A DNA stretch of 64,000 nucleotides from contig JAJEKV010000049.1 of NCBI GenBank assembly GCA_021234155.1, positions 3,003,487 to 3,067,486 on the forward strand. The letters run 5' to 3'. Below the pieces are notes generated by a model. The model made no database searches. It worked only from the letters and a program-made list of their open reading frames with translations, and was not told where the DNA came from. This document shows, one piece after another, positions 45,632-55,876 of this stretch. Every line of letters starts with the position of its first letter. Within the stretch, counting starts at the first letter, position 1. This DNA comes from Isoetes taiwanensis (lineage: Eukaryota > Streptophyta > Lycopodiopsida > Isoetales > Isoetaceae). A program made the translations under genes and the position numbers.

Positions 45632-47499
45632 ATGGACGAACGTCAGAAGGAATTTGAACGTAAAGTGAGACAGAAAGCTTTGATAAAGTTACATGGCGAC
45701 TTGCGCAAGAATGTTACCCCAACAATTGCCACAAATAGTCCAATTAGACCCAGTGGACCGAGTCTTCCTAGAGGCTTTGGTGGTGTGCATGAAATGAATG
45801 CCGCCGATGTATGTACCATAAACATGTTTCGAATGATTAGTTAACTTTATATCTTGATGTTACTTTTTTTTTTGCAGTTGTACTTGACGGCGGTTATATT
45901 GCAATTGTTCGATGTGCAAAGGACAAATAAAACGGATGAGAAAGACTGTCCTCGACCATGTTGACAAATATGGTGAATGCCCGACAAATCCAGTGCTCTC
46001 GGACGCACATGTGGGGTATTCCAACGAGGTATAATACACGAATCTCATGAACTCGAATCAACTACTCTCATGTACTTGAATCGACGTCTTAACTTAGTTT
46101 GCTTGTATTTTGTTAGGAAGAAATTGAGAATGAAGTGAGCTCGAAGCAGTATATAGATTTTGGGGTTATGTTGTCATTGGAAATAGATGATGTTGATACT
46201 ATGAATGCGTTCATAGAAAACCCTACAAAAAGAAACATTAGAGGAAAAATGAGATCACATTTCGTCCCATTAAGGGATGCTTAAAATGCCATGTCAGCTT
46301 TTTAAACTGTCCAATAAGAGAAGAGCTCTAGTATATCTCATTCCAGTATTATGTGGCAGCCTGTAATTAATGCAGCTACAACTAACTTCTGTAGAATCAT
46401 TTTTTCATTATAACTTTTGATCCAGAACTCTGATTCAAAAACTTTTTGTAGCAATGGGTTCGTCTTCACAAGATCTATCTAGTGATAACCCATTCATACA
46501 TCGTTTACGATATAAATATATAAGAAATAAGCAAAAAATCATATTTTTTTAAGGTTAACGCATATGACCATATTGAAATACATCATAACCATATATCATT
46601 GGAAAGATCTTTTCATTCCGCATCATCGCAACATTTTGCCAAGTGGATCGAAAGTTATGGGGGAAAAACTACAGCAGTGAAGTTGTTGGTGCTGCATTAA
46701 TTGCAGTTAATAGAGGGTAGCCATTCCATTGGAGGATTCTTATGGGGATAAAATGAGATCTCAAATTTCCTCTAATGGCCATCAACTTCCTCAAAGAGTA
46801 TCCCATTACGTGATAGAACTCGTCGTGCAATGGCCGTTGCCAAGATTGGAGGGAATGACAATGTTCATCAAAATTGGAATGTACTAGATCATGTAGAAGA
46901 AAATAATCTTCCACCTTCACTAGTCCATTTGGTCCAGCCCTTTACAGATAAAGATCGTAAGAAATTCAATGCATGGCCTAGAGGCAAGCCAATTATTTAT
47001 GGGGAGCAATTTACATATTGGGGTAGGCAGTACATGATTAAAAATAGTCGGGTCCCCGGTGCTGGCCTGGGATTATATATTATGACGAATACAAAAGTCA
47101 AAGATGGTACGACTGTTCCTTTAATGCCATATGTAGGTCCTGAATATAACTCAGACACTTGGCATAAATTGAGTAAGCATCGCGATGGCGCATGCTCATC
47201 TATGGCCTAAATTCAAATGCACCAACAATATCCAAGCCCAGTGACTACGCAAGCTTCACATATATTGATGGTCGCCCCTCGGTTGCATGGAAACCTTTGT
47301 TGCTTTTATTAATAGCTCTATCGAGAATCCTGAAGCTACCAATTGTGAATTTGTCGAGGCAAACAAAGACCAAGAAGATTTTTTTAGGCGTAAAATTGAC
47401 GGGAGATATATCATGGTTTATGCTATAAAAACTTTGTGTATTGGTGATGAATTGTTCATTGAATATGAATACGGTAGACCAATACCGGAGGTCCTTTGA
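45632..47499 (+). pseudogene. CACTA-borne SET-domain gene
   Basis: Starts MDERQKEFERKVRQKALIK. A GTATGT...TTTGCAG intron lies near 45810-45878, and another before GAAGAAATTGAGAATG near 46118. A foldback element interrupts the gene at 46237-46776. The SET-like core follows. GAGLGLYIMT fits the GxG AdoMet-binding strand. YVGPEYN is in the Y.GE position. FVAFINSSIENPEATNCEF fits the RFINHSCxPNC block, with HSC replaced by SSI. CIGDELFIEYEYG fits GEELTYDYG with the catalytic Tyr position kept. Two frame changes lie between 47195 and 47290. Active SET enzymes methylate lysines, usually on histones. The altered NHSC block and frameshifts make activity doubtful. It lies directly upstream of the plus-strand TNP2 gene and after the hairpin leader, as cargo. 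Confidence 0.6.
46237..46776. mobile_element. Foldback element inside the SET gene
   Basis: Imperfect inverted arms of about 220 bp (46237-46465 and 46560-46776) start ATTAGAGGAAA at each outer edge. They share GAGATCnCATTT, AATTAATGCAGC, TGTAG and ATAACTTTnGATCCA in mirrored order. There is no ORF, and no convincing target duplication was seen. It separates two coding blocks that otherwise read in sequence, so it looks like a later insertion. Confidence 0.65.
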
Positions 47500-47529
47500 T
47501 GATGTACTCAAATTACTCATATAATTTTC

Positions 47530-47622
47530 GTCGGAATGCACCCTTCTTCTTCTTCTTCTTCGAATTCTTCTTCTTCTTCTTCTTCTTCTTCTTCTTTTTC
47601 GAATTCTTCGAATTCTTCTTCT
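47530..47622. repeat. (TTC)n-rich microsatellite
   Basis: Interrupted TTC repeats with GAATTC words between the SET and TNP2 genes. Phe- or Ser-rich ORFs here are artefacts. Confidence 0.9.
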
Positions 47623-47792
47623 CTTGGAATGAGATTGCACATATTGAAGATAAATGTGTATTATATCTTCAATATATGCTTTGATTATGACATAAAATTT
47701 TATATTTCGTTTGTTATTAAATGCTTAAAATTTAACACACACGGGCTCTCAATCACGTATATATTTCGTTTAATCTGACGTGCAGGGTAGGC

Positions 47793-50700
47793 AAGTGGAT
47801 ATGAGACCACATCCAAGCGTACTGAATTGGCGACATCAAAAGTCATTGTGGATAGCAGAATTAGAATACATTGAGCAGTATGGTACAAACATGGGCACAA
47901 CGCATAATGAAGAGTACAATGATGAAGATGAACAGGAATACGATGATGAAGATGACGACAATGCCCCTGTGGACGACTTCATGGAAGTTGAGGAACCCAT
48001 AGCCGACATGTTAGATGCATTTGGCCCAATCTTCGACAATGACCTAGATGACGATATAAATACTCCTAACGATGGTCATGAAGATCACGTTTTATTGGAG
48101 GAGGCGCATAAAGCATTATATCCAGGTGCAAGCATATCTAGATTGACGACATCTTTATTGATATTAAACCTTCAAGCCAAATTCAAATGGAGCAATGCCG
48201 TTTACGGCTTTGTTAGAGTAAGTACAATTGCAATCACTTGACTTATTGAATTTGTAGTTGAATGTATACGTAAAGGTCTGTTTTATACAGGTTATTGCAA
48301 GAGAAAATACTCCCACAAGGGAACACTATGCCCAAAAGTCGCAATGAAATAAAAAATATATTGGCAGCTACCGGTTTAGGCTACCATAAGATTCACGCTT
48401 GTCCAAATGATTGCATGGTATATTATCCGAATGACATCTACAAGAACACGTAAACATGCCCTAAATGTGGTGCCTCTAGGTACAACGCAGATGCCAAGGG
48501 AAAGACCGTCCCGATGAAGGTGGTTCGCTACTTTCCATTGATCCCTCGCATAAGGCTATTGTTTCGATGTGAATCTCTAGCTTCGCTCATGGGTTGGTGT
48601 GCCGCTAATGCGTCGAGTGACAATGTACTCCGCGTGGTTAGTGACTGCAAGCAATGGAAGCATATTGATGAAACATGGCCGGAATTTGGAAGAGAGCCAC
48701 GAAATCTCAGATTAGGGTTGGCAACGGATGGTGTTAATCCTTATGGACGCCATGCGGCGGCGTGATCAACTTGGCCATAGTGTTGATCAACTATAATTTA
48801 CCACCGTGGTTACTCATGAAGACTAGCCATTTAATGGTAGTACTATTAGTTCCAGGACCGAAGAAGCCGGAAAGTCTAGATCCGTATCTGAAAATAGTTA
48901 TTGATGAGCTTTTGACATTGTGGAGTTAAGGTATTGAAGTTTACGATGTCTCAAGAGAACTTCATGCTGAACGAAGATTTACCTTGAGAGCAATCTTAAT
49001 GTGGACAACGAGCGATTGGCCTGGTTTGTATGAACTCTCTGGACTCCAAGTGTCTGGATATGCGGCATGTCACTTGTGTGGGTTTGAACAGTTGAACTCT
49101 CGCCGGTCAACGGCATTGCACAAAAATGTCTATGCAAACTTCAAGAGATATCTGCCAATGGAAAATCGACTTCGATACGTAGGTCCAAGAGAAAAACATT
49201 GCACTGAAGAGCCTTCCAAAAGGTTGACAATGAGAGATTGGGGTAACATGTGGGATGCCGCTGAAGGAAATAAGGTTAAGGGAATGAAGTGGAAAGCATC
49301 CTTCTTCCTTCTACCCTATTGGACAGAATTGAAGATCCATCATCTTCTTGATCCCATGCACATCTTTAAAAACGTTTCGGTGTCTATTTGGAGGCATGTC
49401 ACCGGACGTAAGGACACAGATGCAGCACGAGAAGATCTACAAGAAGCTGGATCAAAATCTAAAGCATGGTTAAATGTCGAAGAAGGAATAAGGCCACAAG
49501 TGGATTGGATCGTGCCTAGAAAATGTATGAAACCCGTTCGAGAAGCGATCAAGGCAATAAAGACTCGGCAGGATATATGCATTCGCTATGTAATTGTTTC
49601 TCTAACGAAGGGGAGTTAACCGGGTTGAAATCTCATGATTGGCATAAGATGTTGCGCTTTGTTATGCCTATTGTTCTCGAGGGGTCGCTCCGGACGGTCC
49701 ACTACGTGCAATATGTCTCCCATCGAGTTTTCCGTGTTCGCAGTTTAGAAAACACTTTCGATGCTGAACTCTCACTTAACTTTTTTTCTTTCTTAAATGA
49801 TATTTAGATGGATTACAAGGAAGGAGATACCGACAAATGAAATTGCGGACATGCGAACTAAGGTCGCTTGAGGCATGTTGTATGCTAGAGAAAGAATTCC
49901 CAACAAGTTTTCTGGACATACAAACTCACTTACTAGTGCATTTAGTGGACGGTAGAGCTTGCGAGCACAACAAATCCTAGATGGATGTTTTTATAGAACG
50001 CTTTAAGGTCCTCAAGGACTTCAGACGTCGAAGGCAAGGCCGGAGGGTTGCATGGCCGAGGGTTGGTTAGCTAACGAGTCATTATTCTATGTCACCGAAG
50101 TTCTTGGCGATCTACACCCCAATGCTCCATGATTATGGACCGATGAAGACACTCCAACTATAATTGGAGAAGTTCCCGGCAAGGAAGACCACGTAAGAAA
50201 TTGTTCACACTAGAAGAACAGGCAAAAGTCAATAAGTTTCTCATCTACAACTCCACCCCATGGAGAAATGGATAAAAAATACGAGGAAGAAAAAATAAAG
50301 AGAGATGAGGAGAGAAGACGCTATCGACAAAAGAATGCAAAAAAACCCACTTCCGGATCATCTAGGGTCCCGCCAAGTGAGATAAACAATAAATGGCTGC
50401 TCGAACAACTAGAGATGGCAAGGCAACGCGTGGCGAACATGTTTCTAGCGAAGAATTTGCATATGCTAAAGGCGTGTCACTATTTGTAAGTGCAACTTAA
50501 TAGCATATAATTCACGAGTTTCGATTCGTTATTTTGAACATTTGTTCCTTTACTTTGTAGTATAATTCATATGCATCAATATGGTCTTCTGGTGCTCACT
50601 TTCGACGACAAAGTGTGGATCATGGCAAACGCACTTATGATTGTGGTATATCAGCAAAGTTTAGTACAGTTTGCCGGTGGTAGTCTGCAGACCCAAACCC

Positions 50701-51060
50701 AATCGAGGCAATGTTGGAATGGATTGGTACTATAAAGACTATCATGGAGGTTGATGTCGGTAGTGCATTCAAAACAATGTTGTTTGATGCGAATGGTTTG
50801 ATCTTGTGTGTCTTGGTGCTCATGCCACGATATGCAAAGATCCGAGTGGCCCGTATTCACTAGATTCAACTCGTTTGGTATCGTGGTCAAGACACACTTT
50901 GAGGGTTGAGCAATGTGAACAAGTATGGTTACTTGGATGCAATAAAATTTATATATGTCATTAACAAAGGAACTAATGTAATAGAGGTTTTGTAGGTCAC
51001 CTTCGTTCGAGATCCTTTGCAAGATCAGTGGTGGTTCGTAGTTCCATGTAAGGCTCGCTC
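47793..51060 (+). pseudogene. CACTA (En/Spm) TNP2-type transposase, full order but decayed
   Basis: All TNP2 blocks are present in order. An acidic N-terminal stretch is followed by HKALYPGASISRLTTSLLIL. About 48330-48470 gives LGYHKIHACPNDCMVYY and a CxxC. LRLGLATDGVNPYG (48706-48750) carries the first catalytic Asp. After a frame break come PGPKKPESLDPYLK and, from 48984, RAILMWTTSDWPGLYELSG, CHLCGF and LDPMHIFKNVSVSIWRHVTG. DUF4218 remnants (CCMLEKEFPTSFLDIQTHLL) lie near 49870-49960. DUF4216 remnants (IEAMLEWIGTIKTIMEVDVG) lie at about 50700-50800. A charged helix MDKKYEEEKIKRDEERRRY at 50268 sits between. Stops and frameshifts interrupt every domain. It is closely related to the minus-strand copy at 41.7-43.9 kb. 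Confidence 0.85.
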
Positions 51061-51438
51061 CCGCCGCATATTTGAAGGTGAAGAAGAGATGGCGGTCGAA
51101 TAGGGAGGTTGGGGGGCATCACTATTGTCATGATAGAAGACTACCATCGATTGAACCTTCATTACTTTATTATGATTATATTTTCTTCCCACATATGAAT
51201 AAGAAAATACTTTGGCATGCGAATTTGTGTATACTACAAACCATATTAGGCAACATTAGTATTGCAACTTCGAAGTTATCATAGACATTTATGCCAAGTT
51301 AATTGGCAGCCTAGTATAGACCTATGGCTTGCAAGCGCCCGTCGTAGCAGTCCTACATACAGTTGAGTACACGCTTTATGTTTAATTAATCATAAAATGT
51401 GAAGATTCCCTTCAAAATGCAAGATTCATATACAAAAA

Positions 51439-52060
51439 TCATATATGTATTCCCTTCAAAATACAAAATTCATATAAAAAACCCATACACAATTCAAATA
51501 CACAAAACAAAGTGGATGCCAGTGCACATCTAGCGGTATATATCAGCATCCAGTGTGATCCACCGCAGCTCGGCTCAAGGTGCTCTCGACGGTGATTTCC
51601 TCCACCCCGTCCGTAACAAGCCTCCCGAAGCATGGAATCCAAGCCCTCCCGGCTGCGTGGTGTCCGTTTCCCAAAGGAATTCATGTACGAGCACTTCCCG
51701 CATGCCCTGGTTGGTCTGGTGCAACTTTTGAAAGTAGGGCTTCAGCAAATATTTCCCTTCCCAAAGGACCCTATCCTCTAGCATACGGGCCAAGCACAAC
51801 GAGCTCACCATGCATTTCTTCAGGCATTCGAGCCTGTATTGAGGGAAGGTCCCGCCTCCCGATGTCTGGCGAGGTCTTTCTTGCCCCTATCACGCAGCTT
51901 TGTCATGGCTTGCTTGAACTCGCCTTTTCTTGGGTTAGGTTCGTCTCTAGCCACTCGACCGGAGGCGATTCGGGGTGCTCCAGCAGCCAGCTTACCGCGG
52001 CCTCTGGTGTGGCATCAGCGGGCATGCATCGGAGAAGCGGCCATGGCGGCGATGCACGGT
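51439..52060 (-). pseudogene. Convergent ORF at the 3' end of the CACTA unit
   Basis: Opposite in direction to the TNP2 gene and just inside the right subterminal repeats. Overlapping frames include MVSSLCLARMLEDRVLWEGK (51811), YLLKPYFQKLHQTNQGMREV, FGKRTPRSREGLDSMLREAC and, near 51960, a charged PRKGEFKQAMTKLRDRGKK stretch. This resembles the helical second-ORF proteins that CACTA elements carry, but no named domain is recognised. Frame changes suggest decay. Confidence 0.35.
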
Positions 52061-52192
52061 GAGGAGCTCAATAAGGAGGAGGAGGAGGAAGCTGGAGAGC
52101 GGAGGAGCAGAGGACGGAGGACGGAGGACGGAGGGCGGCAGAGAAGCTGGAGGAATAGGGCAATATATATGCGAAAACAAAACAAATTTCGT

Positions 52193-52290
52193 ACGACGTC
52201 GCAAATACCAAGAACGTCGTTATAGACGTCGTTCAACGACGTCCAGACGTCGTTAAACGACGTCCAGACGTCATTTAACGACGTCTCTGT
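52193..52290. repeat. Right subterminal repeats of the SET-bearing CACTA unit
   Basis: Five CGTCGTT-type half-sites or palindromes (ACGTCGTTCAACGACGTC, ACGTCGTTAAACGACGTC, ACGTCATTTAACGACGTC) in 90 bp. They match the left cluster at 44930-45090. The exact terminus after CTCTGTTCCTTTAAATG is uncertain. Confidence 0.75.
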
Positions 52291-52451
52291 TCCTTTAAAT
52301 GTCATCGGCCGGCTTTCAATTTTTCCATTTCTTTTATGATTTGAGTATTGCGCTACTCGCTTTGAACGATCCTCGGATCCTAGTTTTTCATTGCAGTTAT
52401 TGTGAGAGTTTTTTCTTTATTGCTTTTGGGATACATGGCCATGGAAGGTAT

Positions 52452-53103
52452 TGATATGGTGGTGCTCGGGGGAGTGGTTGTCGGGAGCAAGAGTATGAGA
52501 AAGAAAGCCGTAAATGTTCATGTTAACCCTTGGACCCAAGTATCTTAATATACAATAAGTTAAGTTAGCAATTATCCTTAGCTAGACCATTGGGGGATAT
52601 TTTTATCTAATATAAGATAGGACAAGTTATAAACCATAAGCTAATCTAAGAACCTTAGAAAAGATAGTAAACTATTATTATGGTTAAGAGGGGTACGCAT
52701 CTATTATATCTATGGGCATAAAGGTGTACTTTTAATGTTAAAAAGGGACTTGGGCTAAATATAAGGACGTCATTCAAGTAAGGCTTATTAAGGGATACCT
52801 TTACCTTTTTCAAAAAGGAAGTGAATGTTGCAAGAGTAAGCGTATGTGAGGGCAAAGCTTGTTCCTATCCCAATTGAACATCTAAGCCAAATCCTAAGCC
52901 TAGCCTATTCCTCAAATTTATGTTTTTGCTACAAAGGATTTGTAGTGGCTAACTTGCGTTATTGCCTTTCTTTGGAAGTCTCTTGCTCAAGGACAACCCG
53001 GTCGGGTGGAGAGCTTACCCTAAGGGTGGATTTGTGCTTACTTGACTTGTTTCTTGGCGATTGTTTTTCTTTGTAGATCTTTGGAGACTAGCTAATCGTA
53101 TCA
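52452..53103 (+). repeat. 5' LTR of the TRIM
   Basis: 652 bp, TG..CA ends. It differs from the 3' LTR at only a handful of visible sites, for example GTCGGG versus GTTAGG and CCCTAAGGG versus CCCGGAAGGG. The ORF near 52846 is LTR sequence, not a gene. Confidence 0.95.
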
Positions 53104-53123
53104 AATTGGTATCGAGAAACGGT
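53104..53123 (+). promoter_or_regulatory. Primer binding site of the TRIM
   Basis: TGGTATCGAGAAACGG starts three bases after the LTR. It resembles TGGTATCAGAGC, the complement of the initiator-Met tRNA 3' end, with a one-base shift. Confidence 0.7.
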
Positions 53124-53989
53124 TCCCGATTTCTCTTGGAGCCAGTGTGTTTTTTATTTTGCTTATTTTGAGTGAACGAGTAAGAACTAATCTAATTGCT
53201 CTATTAGAAATATTTTGGTATTTGTTTGAGCGAAATTAAAAGCCTTGAAGAATGTTCTGCTCCAAAAAGATTTAGGGTATTGACTGAATCTCGGCCAGAA
53301 TCAAAGCTTGAAAGACGTGCTAGGAAACAATGCTAGTTATGAACCAGTTTATGAAGAACTGAGAAAATCATAGGTCGCTTGGACCATGAAGTGATTGGTT
53401 AATATGAAATAATTGCAGGGCATAACTTGGTATAGAAGTCTAATGAATATGGAAATGGGTCGCATTGTCTCTCCCTAGGTTGTGATTGATTAGATCTTCA
53501 TAAGTGTCCGTGCATTTCATTTGAAGCCATTAATAAACCGTTTGAAGCCTTAGAATTTTTTATAATATTTCTGTGGGTATGTTGAAAGAAAAATCATTTG
53601 AGGATATGTTAGTAAAGCAACATACCATTTGGTCATTGAATTCTCTAGGTTATTAATGTGTAAGACATGAACCTATGCTAGGTGATACATGCAATTATTG
53701 GTATAATCCAAAGAACCATACCATTTGGTTGGGTTTGTAGGTTCTAATGTCATGATTGAGTTTTTCGCAGGACATAGAAACTGTCATGCAGGAATTATTT
53801 TGGGAGATATTCTTACCTTCTTATTGGCACATGAGCAACCTAAGTTTTAGGCATTTGTGGCTATAAGGTAAACAGATATTTGAATTACATTTGCCTTAGG
53901 GAAATCCAAGGTGGAAGTATAAGGTGTTCTTTTCTTAGATGCGCAAAGGTATGGTAAGTCCCGAGACAACTAATATATTTGCAGCATAA

Positions 53990-54182
53990 TAGTTGGACTT
54001 GGAAAATTTTTAGCCTAAAGGGCTGGACTTGAAATTTTTTAGCCTAAAGGGCTGGACTTGAAAATTTTTAGCCTAAAGGGCTGGACTTGGAAAATTTTCA
54101 GCCTAAAGGGCTGGACTTGGAAATTTTTAGCCTAAAGGGCTGGACGTGAAAACTTTTAGCCTAAAGGGCTGGATTTGACCAT
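53990..54182. repeat. ~30-bp tandem repeat in the TRIM interior
   Basis: Six to seven copies of GGACTTGAAAATTTTTAGCC + TAAAGGGCT with 1-3 base changes. It occupies part of the short internal region. The role is unknown; packaging or dimerisation is speculative. Confidence 0.9.
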
Positions 54183-54277
54183 TTTTGATTATGCAGATTG
54201 CAACCATGGACTTGGTTGTGTTAATTTGCCATATAATTCTTGATCGAGGACTGATCAATCCCAAGAAGGGGAGGAAT

Positions 54278-54927
54278 TGATATGGTGGTGCTCTCGGGGG
54301 AGTGGTTGTTAGGAGCAAGAGTATGAGAAAGAAAGTAAATGTTCATGTTAACCCTTGGACCCAAGTATCTTAATATACAATAAGTTAAGTTAGCAATTAT
54401 CCTTAGCTAGACCATTGGGGGATATTTTTATCTAATATAAGATAGGACAAGTTATAAACCATAAGCTAATCTAAGAACCTTAGAAAAGATAGTAAACTAT
54501 TATTATGGTTAAGAGGGGTACACATCTATTATATCTATGGGCATAAAGGTGTACTTTTAATGTTAAAAAGGGACTTGGGCTAAATATAAGGACGTCATTC
54601 AAGTAAGGCTTATTAAGGGATACCTTTACCTTTTCAAAAAGGAAGTGAATGTTGCAAGAGTAAGCGTATGTGAGGGCAAAGCTTGTTCCTATCCCAATTG
54701 AACATCTAAGCCAAATCCTAAGCCTAGCCTATTCCTCAAATTTATGTTTTTGCTACAAAGGATTTGTAGTGGCTAACTTGCGTTATTGCCTTTCTTTGGA
54801 AGTCTCTTGCTCAAGGACAACCCGGTCGGGTGGAGAGCTTACCCGGAAGGGTGGATTTGTGCTTACTTGACTTGTTTCTTGACGATTGTTTTTGCTGTAG
54901 ATCTTTGGAGACTAGCTAATCGTATCA
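54278..54927 (+). repeat. 3' LTR of the TRIM
   Basis: 650 bp, preceded by a polypurine tract at 54263-54277 and followed by the GGTAT duplication. Nearly identical to 52452-53103. Confidence 0.95.
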
Positions 54928-55504
54928 GGTATGCTTCGACGCTTGAACCAGATTCAGGAGGAGATGAGGATTCAAGAGCAGAGAGATATGGAACCTGTCT
55001 TCACAAGTAAGGCTACACACTCTGTAGTTTATACACTTTATTGTATTTTCTCTATTTTCTAATCTATAGCTTGGTGTAGGAGCCGTCGAGGGCATGAGAA
55101 GGAAGGGAATCCTCCGTGAACCCCCTCCTCCACTCGAAGATGAGGACTATGAAACAACGATCCATCGGATGAAGGTGTTAAAGAAGTATGTGATTGGTGA
55201 GAAGGCACTGACCAAATTGCTAGGAACCAGTGAGCTGCCTAGCATGATGAGGATGCTTCTTGAAAAGATGGTCAGGGTTTGGAAGCACCACAGGAAAAAC
55301 AACATTAACATGATACTAGCGTCGACATGGCTGACGCCAGACATACTTGACATGGAGCTATGGTTCAAAGGGGATGGACAAGTGGAGGACTTCACGATGG
55401 AAACCATAAACCAAGCTCATGAGGAGTATGATGAATTGTTCAAGTGATCTTTTGTTCAATAAACCTATGTTTTGTACATTGTTATATTTTCTCTTGGGTA
55501 CAAT

Positions 55505-55876
55505 CTAGCATTGATACATGCATGAACATGATCTGAAGGATTCTTGAAGATATTTTGCATTCTTCTGTTGGATCCCGCCTTCTTCAGTTCGATTTGCCAT
55601 TTCGGAGCCTGAGGTTTCTGCGATATTTCGACTTGGACTGGTAGAACTAGCTTCTGAGATTATTTGTGGTTTGGACTCTCCTGTAGCTCTTACAAATGGG
55701 ACACTTCCATGTTCTAAATCTTTCAAATGCACATTCTTAGAAGTTTGTGATGGACAGTCAGCTTGGATTTTTTCTCCAACCTGACTGATAGAAGCAGCCA
55801 CTAAATTTATGTTTCTTTGTGGCTTGAAGTCAACTGCATCTTTCAAATCTTCCAAATCAGCTCGGTTGCCTCGCAA
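55505..55876 (-). CDS. Unrecognised ORF beside the array patch
   Basis: A 123-aa frame, Ser/Glu-rich, with SQTSKNVHLKDLEHGSVPFV and SEASSTSPSRNIAETSGSEM. Its first residues are inside the GC-rich array (from 55858), so the true start is probably later. No family is recognised. It could be a host fragment or chance. Confidence 0.2.
   Translation of the reverse strand: MRGNRADLEDLKDAVDFKPQRNINLVAASISQVGEKIQADCPSQTSKNVHLKDLEHGSVPFVRATGESKPQIISEASSTSPSRNIAETSGSEMANRTEEGGIQQKNAKYLQESFRSCSCMYQC

Larger units (their letters stand above)
52452..54927 (+). mobile_element. TRIM/small LTR retrotransposon, complete
   Basis: A 2476-bp element with two near-identical LTRs, no pol or gag ORF, and a 5-bp target duplication GGTAT at 52447-52451 and 54928-54932. 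LTRs start TGATA and end TATCA. After the 5' LTR comes AATTGGTATCGAGAAACGG, a near match to an initiator-Met tRNA primer site. Before the 3' LTR is the purine tract AAGAAGGGGAGGAAT. It must have been mobilised by another element's proteins. The few differences between the LTRs indicate a young insertion. Confidence 0.95.
52435..55447 (+). pseudogene. Unrecognised gene cut in exon 1 by a TRIM
   Basis: ATG at 52435 gives five codons plus two bases up to 52451. After the retrotransposon and its duplicated GGTAT, the frame continues at 54933 through a charged helix (RRLNQIQEEMRIQEQR) to a splice donor at 55007. A 73-bp GT..AG intron (55007-55079) is followed by an in-phase exon ending at 55447. 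The exon 2 protein has GILREPPPPLEDEDYETT, a helical middle, and WLTPDILDMELWFKGDG. No domain is recognised. It shares only a weak RxGxLxxPP.L-like phrase with the ORF at 58009. Apart from the insertion the reading frame is intact, so the gene was broken recently. It lies just after CACTA subterminal repeats and may itself be transposon cargo. Confidence 0.55.

Noticed and set aside
47496-47778. Phe-rich and Ser-rich ORFs
   Set aside because: Translation of the TTC microsatellite between the SET and TNP2 genes.
43930-52300. A single complete CACTA element with ATG target duplication
   Set aside because: The left end is CACTA-like and ATG flanks can be read on both sides, but the right terminus matches poorly and the truncated TNP2 does not resume beyond it.
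52846-53076. Paired ORFs at 52846 and 54670
   Set aside because: Identical because both lie in the two LTRs of the TRIM; not genes.
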